This document shows, one piece after another, positions 8,210-16,488 of a stretch of 64,000 bases of DNA (positions are counted from its first letter, which is position 1; the number at the start of each line of letters is the position of its first letter). Origin of the DNA: DASXKD01 sp963707905 (lineage in GTDB: Bacteria; Actinomycetota; Actinomycetes; Streptosporangiales; Streptosporangiaceae). Location of the stretch: positions 1 to 64,000 of the forward strand of contig CAVPSA010000017.1 in NCBI GenBank assembly GCA_963707905.1, in the 5' to 3' direction. The position numbers and the translations under genes were made by a program. Below the pieces are notes generated by a model, which made no database searches, had not been told where the DNA came from, and saw only the letters and a list, made by a program, of their open reading frames with translations.

Positions 8210-9568
8210 CTAGCGGGTGACCATGAAGGCGGCCGGGTCCCGGGGTGGCCGGTCTGGCGCCGGGGCGGCCGGATGGCCGACGCCGACGGCGCCCATGGGC
8301 TCCCACCCGGGCGGCAGGCCGAGCGCGCGGGTGACCACTGGGCGGCAGAACATGGTGCTGGACACCCAGCACGAGCCGAGCCCCTCCACGGCCAGGGCGA
8401 CCAGCAGGTTCTGCACCGCCGCGCCCATGGCAACCAGGAACATCTCCCGTTCGGCGGCGTTGCGCCGGTCATCGGGATACCGGTGCGCGGCCTCCGCGTG
8501 CAGGCACGGCACGATCAGCAGCGGTGCCCGCCGGAGCGGTTCGCCGCGCCGCACCCGGCGGGCGATCTGGTCCTCGGTGAACCCGTCGCCGCGCAGGTCG
8601 CTGATCCAGGCCGCGAGCATCTCATCGAGCAGGGCGGTCCTGGCCGCTGCGGACTCCAGCAGCACAAAACGCCATGGCGTGGAGTGATGCGGCGCGGGCG
8701 CGGTGATCGCGGCCGCGACCGCGCGGGTGACCGCCGCCGGGTCGACCGGGTCGCCGGTGAAGTCACGGACGGTGCGGCGGGCCGCGAGCACATCGGCGGA
8801 ACCGTACCGGAACATGTCCTCGGCCGCCGGCCGGACCAGCGCCTGGGCGCCGGGCCCGTCTGCCTCGGTGACCAGGTCCGCAAGACCCCGGACCACGGCG
8901 ACGGGGATCCCGGCCGCCTTCCCCTTGACCAGGTCGCCCGCGCCGGCGAGCTCGTCGGCCACCGCGGCGACCGAGACTTCCAGCGCCGTGCCGAACGTGT
9001 CCGCTGTGCCGCGGTAGTCCCGCAGCGGGGTCACGCCCGCCGCGCCGATCGCCGCGTCCGTCTGCCCGGCGCGCCACGGGCGGCCCAGGGTGTCGGTGAC
9101 CAGTACCCCGATGCGGACGCCGAGCCGGTCCATGAGCGCCTTCCGCAGCCTGCGCGCGGAGCCGTCGGGGTCCTCGGGCAGTAGCACCACCGTGCCCGGC
9201 GGCGTGTTGGAGGCGTCCACGCCCGCCGCGGCGAGCACCAGCCCGTGCCGGGTCTCCACGATCCTGGTCGGCCCACGCCGGGCGACCAGGCGCACCGATT
9301 CGGCGTCGATGGCCTGCTCCCGGTCCCCCCGGGCCACCCGGCCCTCAGCCTTGCTGACGATCTTGGAGGTGATCACCAGGATGTCCCCGTCAGCCAGGCC
9401 GGCACCGGCGTCGGCGATCAGCCCGGCCAGGTCCGCCCCGGCAGTGATCTCAGGCAGCCCCTCGACCGGGAAAACCGTCACGAAAGTCATGCTCATGCCC
9501 CCGCGGCCGGCTGCGGCCGCAGCCATGCGTGCATCACTGTTGCATCCGGCGCTCGAAAGCGTGCTCAT
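8210..9568 (-). CDS. fbiB: Coenzyme F420-0:L-glutamate ligase fused to nitroreductase-like domain
   Basis: FbiB adds the gamma-linked glutamates to F420-0 and, through its C-terminal FMN domain, acts on the dehydro-F420 intermediate. Residues from VFPVEGLPEI to about 270 are the CofE ligase domain, with VITSKIVSKAEGR, DTLGRPWRAGQTDAAIG and VKGKAAGIPVAVVRGL. From RRTVRDFTGDPVD the nitroreductase fold begins and runs to the end (HHSTPWRFVLLES, AMGAAVQNLLVALAVEGLGSCWV). The start at 9568 overlaps the fbiA stop as ATGA and gives 452 residues, close to the mycobacterial enzyme. A later ATG at 9496 would still keep the whole ligase domain. Coupled translation with fbiA is expected. Confidence 0.95.
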   Translation of the reverse strand: MSTLSSAGCNSDARMAAAAAGRGGMSMTFVTVFPVEGLPEITAGADLAGLIADAGAGLADGDILVITSKIVSKAEGRVARGDREQAIDAESVRLVARRGPTRIVETRHGLVLAAAGVDASNTPPGTVVLLPEDPDGSARRLRKALMDRLGVRIGVLVTDTLGRPWRAGQTDAAIGAAGVTPLRDYRGTADTFGTALEVSVAAVADELAGAGDLVKGKAAGIPVAVVRGLADLVTEADGPGAQALVRPAAEDMFRYGSADVLAARRTVRDFTGDPVDPAAVTRAVAAAITAPAPHHSTPWRFVLLESAAARTALLDEMLAAWISDLRGDGFTEDQIARRVRRGEPLRRAPLLIVPCLHAEAAHRYPDDRRNAAEREMFLVAMGAAVQNLLVALAVEGLGSCWVSSTMFCRPVVTRALGLPPGWEPMGAVGVGHPAAPAPDRPPRDPAAFMVTR

Positions 9569-10593
9569 CCGCGCAACTCCTGGGCCAGGTCGAGGGCGGC
9601 GCGGGCGATGGCTGCGGTCGCCGCCGGGCTGCTCATGTACAGCGGGGCCGCGCGGACGGTGATGCCGGCCAGTTCCGGGGCGTCGGCCGCGGCCTTGTCC
9701 TGCTCGTCGACCAGCCAGCCGTCGAGCAGTGCGGGCCCATAGTGCGCCGCTACGCCGGCCGCGGAGGCATCCAGGCCCAGCGCGGCGAGGCATTTGTCGG
9801 CCATGCCGCGCACCGGTGCGCCGCCGATGATCGGTGACACCCCGACCACGGTCTTGGCGCGCATCGCCTCGGCGATCCCGGGCACGGCGAGGATCGTGCC
9901 GATGCTCACCACGGGATTGGACGGCGGCATCAGGATCACGTCGGCCGCTGCGATCGCCTCCAGCACCCCCGGTGCCGGGGAAGCCTCGTCCGCCCCGGCG
10001 AACACGAAGCCGGTCGCGGGCACCTGGGCGCCCAGCCGCACCCACCACTCCTGGAAGTGCACCGTGCTTCCCCCGCCCCCGCGCTGGCTCTTTCCCGCCC
10101 CCGCGCTCCGCGCCCGCCCCCGCTCGGCGCCCGCCCCCGCTCGGCGCCCGCCCTCGTCGCCGGCCAGCACGACGTGGGTCTCCACCCGGTCATCGGACAT
10201 CGGGAGCAGCCGCACCCCGGGCTGCCACCGCTGGCAGAGCACGGTAGTGGCGGCCGAAAGGGGCAGCCCGGCCGCCAGCATGCTGGTCCGGTGCAGGTGC
10301 GTGGCGATGTCCAGGTCGCCCAGGCCGAACCAGCGCGGCCCGGCGCCGTAGGCGGCGAGTTCGGACAGCACCGTGCGGGAGTCGCCAGCCCGGCCCCAGC
10401 CCTGTTCCTCGTCGATGCCGCCGCCCAGGGTGTACATGACGGTGTCCAGGTCGGGGGACACATGCAGGCCGAACAGCGTGATGTCGTCGCCGGTGTTGCC
10501 GATGACGGTGATCTCGGCATCGGGCACTTCCGCCTTCAGCCCGCGCAGGAAGCGGGCGGCCCCGACTCCGCCTGCGGGCACGGTGATGCGCAT
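9565..10593 (-). CDS. fbiA: Phosphoenolpyruvyl transferase of F420 biosynthesis (CofD family)
   Basis: FbiA joins activated enolpyruvyl-phosphate to FO to give dehydro-F420-0, the step before FbiB. The 342-residue protein starts MRITVPAGGVGAARFLRGL, the CofD signature, although the usual second Gly-Gly is Ala-Ala-type here (GVGAAR). It keeps VIGNTGDDITLFGLHVSPDLDT, YTLGGGID, GDLDIATHL, PSNPVVSIGTILAVPGI and GMADKCLAALG. About 29 residues (GGRRAGAGAERGRARSAGAG...) are inserted in the loop before VHFQEWWVR. They are encoded by a 17-bp tandem repeat (10110-10160). The gene is divergent from whiB across 258 bp. Confidence 0.95.
   Translation of the reverse strand: MRITVPAGGVGAARFLRGLKAEVPDAEITVIGNTGDDITLFGLHVSPDLDTVMYTLGGGIDEEQGWGRAGDSRTVLSELAAYGAGPRWFGLGDLDIATHLHRTSMLAAGLPLSAATTVLCQRWQPGVRLLPMSDDRVETHVVLAGDEGGRRAGAGAERGRARSAGAGKSQRGGGGSTVHFQEWWVRLGAQVPATGFVFAGADEASPAPGVLEAIAAADVILMPPSNPVVSIGTILAVPGIAEAMRAKTVVGVSPIIGGAPVRGMADKCLAALGLDASAAGVAAHYGPALLDGWLVDEQDKAAADAPELAGITVRAAPLYMSSPAATAAIARAALDLAQELRG
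10110..10160. repeat. 17-bp GC-rich tandem repeat inside fbiA
   Basis: The unit GCGCCCGCCCCCGCTCG occurs at 10110-10126 and 10127-10143, with a decayed third copy at 10144-10160. A related CCCGCCCCCGCGCT motif occurs twice just before, at about 10072-10106. The copies encode a Gly/Ala/Arg linker in fbiA. Because 17 is not a multiple of three, each unit is read in a different frame. Confidence 0.85.
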
Positions 10594-10745
10594 GCCGGTA
10601 AGTCTGACAACCGGCCGGGGCCCGGTCCCGCTCACCCCCGCAGAAAGCGTTCGGAGCGCCGTCCGCCAGGCCCGCGAGCCCCAGTTTTCTGGCCCGGATT
10701 TACCAGTCATCCGGGGCAAGCCGGAGTCAATATCACGGATCCCGC

Positions 10746-10775
10746 TTGACGCGACGCAAGACACGCGCGTGTAAT
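10746..10775 (+). promoter_or_regulatory. Probable whiB promoter
   Basis: TTGACG (10746-10751) and TGTAAT (10770-10775) are separated by 18 bp and face whiB, whose GTG lies about 77 bp downstream of the -10. This is a housekeeping-type promoter by sequence. No WhiA or BldD-type operator was identified with confidence. Confidence 0.55.
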
Positions 10776-10851
10776 TTCACTTGTGTAGTTCGCGTCTGCC
10801 CCGGGAGGGCGCGCACGGAACGGGGTTCCCGGGAGGGAAGGGAGGTGCGCC

Positions 10852-11130
10852 GTGACTGAGGTCGTCCCGCTCGGGCTCGACATCTTTGGTATCGGCGACG
10901 AGGACGATGCCGAGGGGATCTCTTGGCAGGACAGCGCGCTGTGTGCCCAGACTGACCCGGAAGCGTTCTTTCCGGAGAAGGGCGGCTCCACACGAGAAGC
11001 CAAGAAGGTCTGCCGCTCGTGCGACGTCCGCACCGAGTGCCTTGAGTACGCACTCGAACACGACGAACGGTTCGGCATCTGGGGCGGCCTCTCCGAGCGC
11101 GAGCGCCGCCGCATAAAGCGTGGCGCCTGA
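10852..11130 (+). CDS. whiB: WhiB family iron-sulfur transcription factor
   Basis: This 92-residue Wbl protein holds a 4Fe-4S cluster and acts with the principal sigma factor. Orthologues at this locus (WhiB of Streptomyces, WhiB2/WhmD of mycobacteria) govern septation and cell division. The four cluster cysteines are visible: ALCAQTDPEAFF, then VCRSCDVRTEC. The G[VI]WGG-type turn is present as FGIWGGLSERERRRIKRG, followed by the basic C-terminal patch. The GTG start at 10852 follows GGAGG at 10841-10845. The gene is adjacent and divergent to fbiA, as in M. tuberculosis Rv3260c/Rv3261, which supports the orthology. A hairpin 70 bp after the stop probably ends the transcript. Confidence 0.95.
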   Translation: MTEVVPLGLDIFGIGDEDDAEGISWQDSALCAQTDPEAFFPEKGGSTREAKKVCRSCDVRTECLEYALEHDERFGIWGGLSERERRRIKRGA

Positions 11131-11201
11131 GAAGCCGGCTGGCCGAACTGTGCTCGATGGCCTCCGGCCATCTTCGCCCAGGCCGCTTCTCAGATGCCTG
11201 C

Positions 11202-11221
11202 CCGGGGGCCCGAGCCCCCGG
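11202..11221 (+). terminator. Hairpin downstream of whiB
   Basis: CCGGGGGC (11202-11209), loop CCGA, then GCCCCCGG (11214-11221) form a perfect 8-bp GC stem 71 bp after the whiB stop. No T tract follows. Confidence 0.5.
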
Positions 11222-11425
11222 ACCCCCCACGCCCCCGGCTCGCCTCGCTATCCGGCTCGCGTTATACCTTCGGCTCAGGCCGGTCCGGCCCCTTCAGTTG
11301 CCTTTCCGGGGCCGACAGTTCTCAGGGAGCCGAGTCCCCCGAACCCCTCCGCTTCCCCCTTCACGTCGGTGGCGGCCCTCAGCCATGCCTGATGAGTTCC
11401 GCCACCAGCCCCAGAACAAGCAGCG

Positions 11426-11459
11426 AGAGGTGACTGTCTGTAGATCAGTCACGACCTCT
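11426..11459 (+). other. Bulged stem-loop in the long gap before the glycosyltransferase
   Basis: The 520-bp stretch between whiB and the glycosyltransferase has no convincing gene. Apart from the whiB hairpin, it contains this structure: AGAGGT (11426-11431) pairs with ACCTCT (11454-11459) and GACTG (11432-11436) pairs with CAGTC (11446-11450). It has a 9-nt loop and a 3-nt bulge. It lies about 190 bp upstream of the next start codon and may be a leader structure or an operator. No riboswitch family was recognised. Confidence 0.35.
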
Positions 11460-11651
11460 GCCTGACCAGCCAATCAGCCAGTTTCCGCAGGCAATGCGCC
11501 CGGACTATCCCCGGGCTATCTTCAGCCGTCTGCCCAACCGCCAACCCGACGTTCGCGTATTGTTCACGGCGTGCCCCAGCCTCGCCGGGACGCCAAGGGG
11601 GGCGGCCCCGCGTGCCTCGGCAGGTGACCACTGCGAGCAGCTAGCGGGACC

Positions 11652-14600
11652 GTGTCACCAGACAGCACGCACAGCCCAGACATCGTTACCGCGGTGATTG
11701 TCACCCATGACGGCGCCGCGTGGCTTCCGCGTGTCATGGATGCCGTGGCGAAGCAGACCAGGTCCGTGCAGCGGGTGGTGGCCGTCGACACCGGCAGCAC
11801 CGACCGCAGCGGCTCGATGCTCGCCCAGGCGTTCGGCCGCGCGGCCGTGTTCGGCATGGAACGCGGCACGGGATATGGCGTCGCCGTCGCCAAGGCGCTG
11901 CGCCACCGGGCCGCGAACGCGCACGTCCCGCTGTCGGGCACGGCCAGGGAAGACCGCACCGAGTGGGTCTGGCTGCTGCACGACGACAGCGAGCCGGCCC
12001 CGGATGCGCTGGAGCAACTGCTTGCCGGGGCGCGGGAGGCACCCGCGGCGGCGGTGTTCGGCCCGAAGATCATGGACTGGTCCGACCGGGATGTCCTGCT
12101 CGAGGCCGGCACGACGATCGACCGGGCAGGCCGCCGGATCACCGGCATCGAGCCACGCGAGGTCGACCAGGGCCAGCACGACGGGAACCGCGACGTGCTC
12201 GCCGTGAGCAGCGCCGGGATGCTGGCCCGGCGCGATGTGTGGGAGCAGGTCGGCGGCTTCGACCCCGGGATGCGGCTGTTCCGGGAGGACACAGACTTCT
12301 GCTGGCGGGTGCAGGCGGCCGGCTACCGGGTGCGGGTAGTGACCGACGCCGTGGTCTACCACGTCGAGGCCACGGCCCGGAACCGCCGTGACGCCTCGGC
12401 GGCCCAGCATCGCCGTCGCCAGGACCGCCGCAACGCGCTGCTCGTGCTGACCGGCAACCTGCCGGCCAGGCCCATGCTCTCCGCCCTGGCCGGCAACCTG
12501 GTGCTTGCGGCGCTGCGGACAGTCTTCTTCCTGCTGGCCAAGCGGCCCGCGGCCGCCATGGACGAACTGGCCGCCTACACCTCGGTAGCCGGCCATCCGC
12601 TGCGGCTGCTGGCCGCCCGGCGGATCCGGGCCCGGGGACGGCAGCAGGCCTACGCCCGGCTGGGCGCGCAGCTGCCGCCCGGCCGGTCGTTCCGGATGCT
12701 CGCGGAGTATGCGACGAGCACCCTGTCCAAGACGCTGCCCGTCGATACCGTGGGCAGCCATCACGCGACGGAGGACCCCTCCGACGACGATTCACTGCTG
12801 GTCGACACCGGCCTGGCGCAGCGCCTGCTCACCAGCCCCGGGGTGCTGCTGTTCCTGACCCTCACCGCGGTGGCCCTGGTCGCGGAGCGGTCACTGCTCG
12901 GCTCCACCCCGCTCAGCGGCGGCGCGCTCGTCCCCGCCTGGGGCGGCGTCTCTGCCCTGTGGCAGGAGTACCTGCAGGGCTTCCACCCGGTGAGCATCGG
13001 GACCGGCGCGAACGCTCCGCCGTATGTCGCACTGCTCGCCGCGCTCGCGACCGTGCTGGGCGGTAAGCCCTGGCTGGCGGTGGACGTGATCCTGCTCGGC
13101 TGCGTGCCGCTCGCGGGTGCCACGGCCTTTCTCGCCACCCGCCGGGTGACCTCGTACGTGCCGGCCCGTGTCATCGGGGCGCTCGCCTATGCGCTGCTGC
13201 CGGTCGGCATGGGCGCCGTGGCGGCAGGCCGGCTCGGCACGGCCGTCCTGCTCGTGCTGTTGCCGCCGGCCGCCGTGCTGGTGGGCCGGATCTTCACCGC
13301 CCCACGCCGCAGGGCCCGGCGGGCCGCCTGGACCGCGGGGCTGCTGACCGCCGTGGTAGCGGCGTTCGTGCCACTGTTCTGGCTGATCACAGCCGTGGTC
13401 ATGGCCGTCGGCCTGATCGCGCTGCGCCGTCGTGACCGGGCGCTGGACGCGCTGATCGTGGTGGTCGTCCCGTTGTTGCTGCTGCTGCCGTGGACCCTGG
13501 ACATTGCCGGGCATCCGGCCAGGATCTTCCTTGAGGCCGGGCTGGCCCGGCCCGGGCTGGCCAGCAGCCTTGCCCCGCGCTCCCTGCTGCTGCTGTCCCC
13601 GGGCGGGCCCGGGCTGCCGCCGTTCTGGGTGACCGCGGGCCTGGTCCTGGCAGCGACCGTCGCCGTCGTGGTGAGCGGGCGCCGGCGTCTGGTGCTGGCC
13701 GGCTGGGCGGTCGGCGTGACCGGGCTGATCACCGCTGCGGCGGTGAGCCGGGTAGCGATCAGCCAGGCGGGGAGCACCGCCCCGGTCCGTGCCTGGCCCG
13801 GCCCGGCGCTCGCCATCGCCGGTGCGGGCCTGCTGCTCGCCGTGGTGGCCGCCGGTGACCAGGTGCCCGGCCTGCTGGCTGCGGGCCGGTGGCGCAGCCC
13901 GGCCGGGCTGGCCGTGATCGGGCTCGGCGCCGTGGCATGCACCGCCCCCGCGCTTGCTGCCGCTCACTGGGTCACCTCGGGGGTGACCGGCCCGGTGCGC
14001 CCGGCGGCCGGGACTCTGCTGCCGGAGTTCGTGGCGGTGTCCTCGGACACCGGGCAGCGGCTGCGCACGCTGGTGCTCCAGCCGGCACCGCACGGCGGCG
14101 TGACCTATCTGGTGCTCCGGGACAGCGATCCGCTGATCGGCTCGCAGGAACTGGCCCTGCCCCCAGCGGCCCAGCAGGCCCTGAGCCGGTCCGTGGCCAC
14201 GCTCACCGCGGCATCGGGCAGCGCCGTCACCGATCAGGGGCGGGCCCTGGCCGGGTTCGGCATCGGCTACGTGCTGCTGCCCGGCCCGGTCAACGCTGGC
14301 CTGGCCCGGCTGCTCGACAATGTGCCCGGCCTGCGGCCGGTGAGCGCCACCTCGGACTTCCAGCTCTGGCGGGTCGTGGACACCACGGCGCGAGTCACCG
14401 TGACCGAGAGCGGCGGCACCGTGGTGCCGGTGTCCTCGGGGCCGGTGAGCGTCACTGCCGGGCGTGCCCCGTCCGCCGGTGGCACGCTCATGCTCGCCGA
14501 GCCGGCCGGGGGCTGGAGCGCGACCCTGAACGGTCATCCCCTCACCCCGCTTGCCGCACCGGTGAACGGCTGGGCGCAGGGGTTCCGGCTGCCGGCCGGC

Positions 14601-15005
14601 GGTGGCTCCCTGTCGGTCAGTCACAGTGACGTCGGCCGTGCGGCACTGGTGGCGCTGGAGGGCCTGGCCGTGCTTGTGCTGATCGGCCTCGGCCTGCCCG
14701 GCTCCCGGACGGCAGCCGAAGCCGACCGGGAGGAGGCGGCCCGGGATGACGAGGCGCTCGGCGTGCCGGAGACCGGCCGCCGCCGTGCCGGCCATGGCCG
14801 GGCGCCCGAGGAACGGTCCAGGCGGCGGCGCACGCCGCGCCACGGTGAGGACGAGCCGCAGCCGCCGCCGGGCACTGAGGTGCCCAGGCCCGCCGTGCCG
14901 GCCCAGGCCTTCGCGCGGCGCGCGGCTGCCGTGCCCGCAGGCGTCCGGGCGGGCTGGCCACGGCGGGGTGGGCCGCCCGACGCGGAGGATCCCTACGTCC
15001 GCTGA
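11652..15005 (+). CDS. Large family 2 glycosyltransferase with multi-helix membrane domain
   Basis: The GTG start at 11652 opens a GT2 (GT-A fold) domain of about 270 residues: VTAVIVTHDGAAWLPRVMDAV, VVAVDTGSTDRSGSM, the metal/nucleotide motif WLLHDDSEP near residue 108, and EDTDFCWRVQAAGYRV near 212. From about residue 395 the chain has a dozen or more hydrophobic segments. It ends with an extracytoplasmic region and a last helix (LVALEGLAVLVLIGLGLPG). It probably transfers a sugar to an envelope polymer or lipid carrier, with the polytopic part handling the lipid or the extracytoplasmic step; donor and acceptor are unknown. Its position between whiB and the DUF5719/DUF3499/manB genes is conserved in actinomycetes. 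The frame stops at 15005, but a repeat-rich tail continues in the +1 frame, so this end is probably artificial. Confidence 0.85.
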   Translation: MSPDSTHSPDIVTAVIVTHDGAAWLPRVMDAVAKQTRSVQRVVAVDTGSTDRSGSMLAQAFGRAAVFGMERGTGYGVAVAKALRHRAANAHVPLSGTAREDRTEWVWLLHDDSEPAPDALEQLLAGAREAPAAAVFGPKIMDWSDRDVLLEAGTTIDRAGRRITGIEPREVDQGQHDGNRDVLAVSSAGMLARRDVWEQVGGFDPGMRLFREDTDFCWRVQAAGYRVRVVTDAVVYHVEATARNRRDASAAQHRRRQDRRNALLVLTGNLPARPMLSALAGNLVLAALRTVFFLLAKRPAAAMDELAAYTSVAGHPLRLLAARRIRARGRQQAYARLGAQLPPGRSFRMLAEYATSTLSKTLPVDTVGSHHATEDPSDDDSLLVDTGLAQRLLTSPGVLLFLTLTAVALVAERSLLGSTPLSGGALVPAWGGVSALWQEYLQGFHPVSIGTGANAPPYVALLAALATVLGGKPWLAVDVILLGCVPLAGATAFLATRRVTSYVPARVIGALAYALLPVGMGAVAAGRLGTAVLLVLLPPAAVLVGRIFTAPRRRARRAAWTAGLLTAVVAAFVPLFWLITAVVMAVGLIALRRRDRALDALIVVVVPLLLLLPWTLDIAGHPARIFLEAGLARPGLASSLAPRSLLLLSPGGPGLPPFWVTAGLVLAATVAVVVSGRRRLVLAGWAVGVTGLITAAAVSRVAISQAGSTAPVRAWPGPALAIAGAGLLLAVVAAGDQVPGLLAAGRWRSPAGLAVIGLGAVACTAPALAAAHWVTSGVTGPVRPAAGTLLPEFVAVSSDTGQRLRTLVLQPAPHGGVTYLVLRDSDPLIGSQELALPPAAQQALSRSVATLTAASGSAVTDQGRALAGFGIGYVLLPGPVNAGLARLLDNVPGLRPVSATSDFQLWRVVDTTARVTVTESGGTVVPVSSGPVSVTAGRAPSAGGTLMLAEPAGGWSATLNGHPLTPLAAPVNGWAQGFRLPAGGGSLSVSHSDVGRAALVALEGLAVLVLIGLGLPGSRTAAEADREEAARDDEALGVPETGRRRAGHGRAPEERSRRRRTPRHGEDEPQPPPGTEVPRPAVPAQAFARRAAAVPAGVRAGWPRRGGPPDAEDPYVR

Positions 15006-16488
15006 CGAGGCGCAGCAGGGCGGCCCGTCGTATCCCGGCAGCGACTCTTTCCCCGGCGAAGCTTCCCGTCCTGGTGGCCCCGGTCACCGGGGCTCACCGG
15101 TGCCGGAGCAGCCTGCCCCCGCAGGCCGGGGCCACCGCGCGGCGGCGGACCTGACCAGCGAGACCATCGCCTACCGTGCGCCCGGCGGTGACACCACCGG
15201 GCGGCACAGCCATCGCGCTGCGCCAGACCAGTCCGGGCGCGGTCCCGCGCCGGAGCCTGGCAGGCCGCAGCAGGACTACGGGCCGCCGGCTGCTGGCCCG
15301 GGCCGGGATACCGGGCCGGGATACGACACCGGGCTGCCACCCAACGGAGGTCAGGACGCCCCGCGCGGACGCGGCATCGGGTCCCGCCGCGCCCGGCGGG
15401 ACCCTGGGCCCGCAGGCGGCCAGGGCGACTATCCCGGGGGGCGCCGCGTCTTTGGCGGCCGGGGCACCCCGCAGGCCGGCCCGGGCGGCGTGGCCGGCGA
15501 CGAGCCGCAGGCCGACCACGAGGCGCGGGAGCGCTTCTCCCTGCCCATCCGGCGCGGCGCCGCCGGCCAGGACCGGACCGGCCGGTTCGGCCGTTTCGGG
15601 CGCGGCTCAGCGCCCGAGGCAGCGGGCGGGCCACCACAGCCTGCCACCCGCGGCGGTGGCCCAGGTGACAGCGCCGGCCGCCCGGCCGGCAGCTATCCGG
15701 GCGACAGTCATCCGAGCGGCCCGTATCCCACGGGCGCGCACCGCGGCGGTGGTTCTGCCGGCGGCAGCGCCGGGAGTCAGCCCAGCGGCCCTTACCCGAG
15801 CGGCTCCTATCAGGGCGGCGGCCGGCCGGCCGGTGGCGGTCCTGGCGGGGGTTACGACGACGTGAGTCATCCGAGCGGCCCGTTGCCCACCGGCCCGTAT
15901 CAGGGTGGCCGGCCGGCGGGCGGCGGTCCCGGCGGGGGTTACGACGACGTGAGTCATCCGAGCGGCCCGTTGCCCACCGGCCCGTATCAGGGTGGCCGTC
16001 CGGCGGACGGCGGTCCCGGCGGGGGTTACGGCGACGCGGGTCACCCGAGCGGCCCGTACCCCAGCGGTCCCTACCAGGGCGGCCGGCCGGCGGGCGGCGC
16101 CCCCAGCGGCGGTGGTCAGCCGAGCGGCCCCTATCCCACCGGCTCCTACCAGGGCAGCGGGTCCCAGAGCAGCGGATCCCAAGGCAGCGGCTACGACCCC
16201 GGTAGCTACGAAAGCGGCGGGGCCGGCCAGGCACCCGAAAGTGGCAGGGGCCGCCGTGGCCGGTCGCCGGGCCACGCACGGGCCACCCGGCCCGGCACCT
16301 CCGGGCCGGGCGGCACGGCGCCTGCCGGGCAAGCCCAGCAGCCTGGCCGCGGTGGCCCTGCGGACGGCGATGACGCTCTGCTCTCACCGCTGCCACCGCT
16401 GCCACCCCGCGTGCCACGGCGCAACCAGTGGGACGACGCCGGCCAGGACCGCGGGCCGAGCGACGACCAGGGAGAAGCTGACTGGTGA
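15001..16488 (+). pseudogene. Repeat-rich disordered tail, probably the out-of-frame C-terminus of the glycosyltransferase
   Basis: From about 15000 the +1 frame is open to TGA at 16488 and encodes 496 residues rich in Gly, Pro, Ser, Tyr and Arg (SADEAQQGGPSYPGSDSF..., then GGYDDVSHPSGPLPTGPYQ repeats). No start codon with a ribosome site is obvious at its head, and it abuts the glycosyltransferase end exactly. From 11652 to 16488 is 4837 nt, one more than a multiple of three, fitting a single extra base near 14990-15003. The tail ends LPPLPPRVPRRNQWDD...GEADW and overlaps the next gene as GTGA. It is probably an intrinsically disordered cytoplasmic tail of a protein of about 1612 residues. 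A separate gene is possible but less likely. Confidence 0.65.
15817..16152. repeat. 87-bp in-frame tandem repeat in the glycosyltransferase tail
   Basis: Four units start at 15817, 15904, 15991 and 16078. The first three are 87 bp (29 codons, GGRPAGGGPGGGYDDVS then HPSGPLPTGPYQ); the last is shortened to 75 bp. Units 1 and 2 are nearly identical, while units 3 and 4 diverge. Related HPSGPYP/QPSGPYP motifs flank the array. The array is coding, not a CRISPR. Confidence 0.9.

Noticed and set aside
12891..14843. 650-codon minus-strand frame
   Set aside because: It lies opposite the glycosyltransferase membrane domain; the composition is Gly/Arg/His/Gln-rich and typical of a shadow frame.
15817..16152. 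CRISPR-like regular repeats
   Set aside because: The units are contiguous 87-bp coding repeats without spacers.
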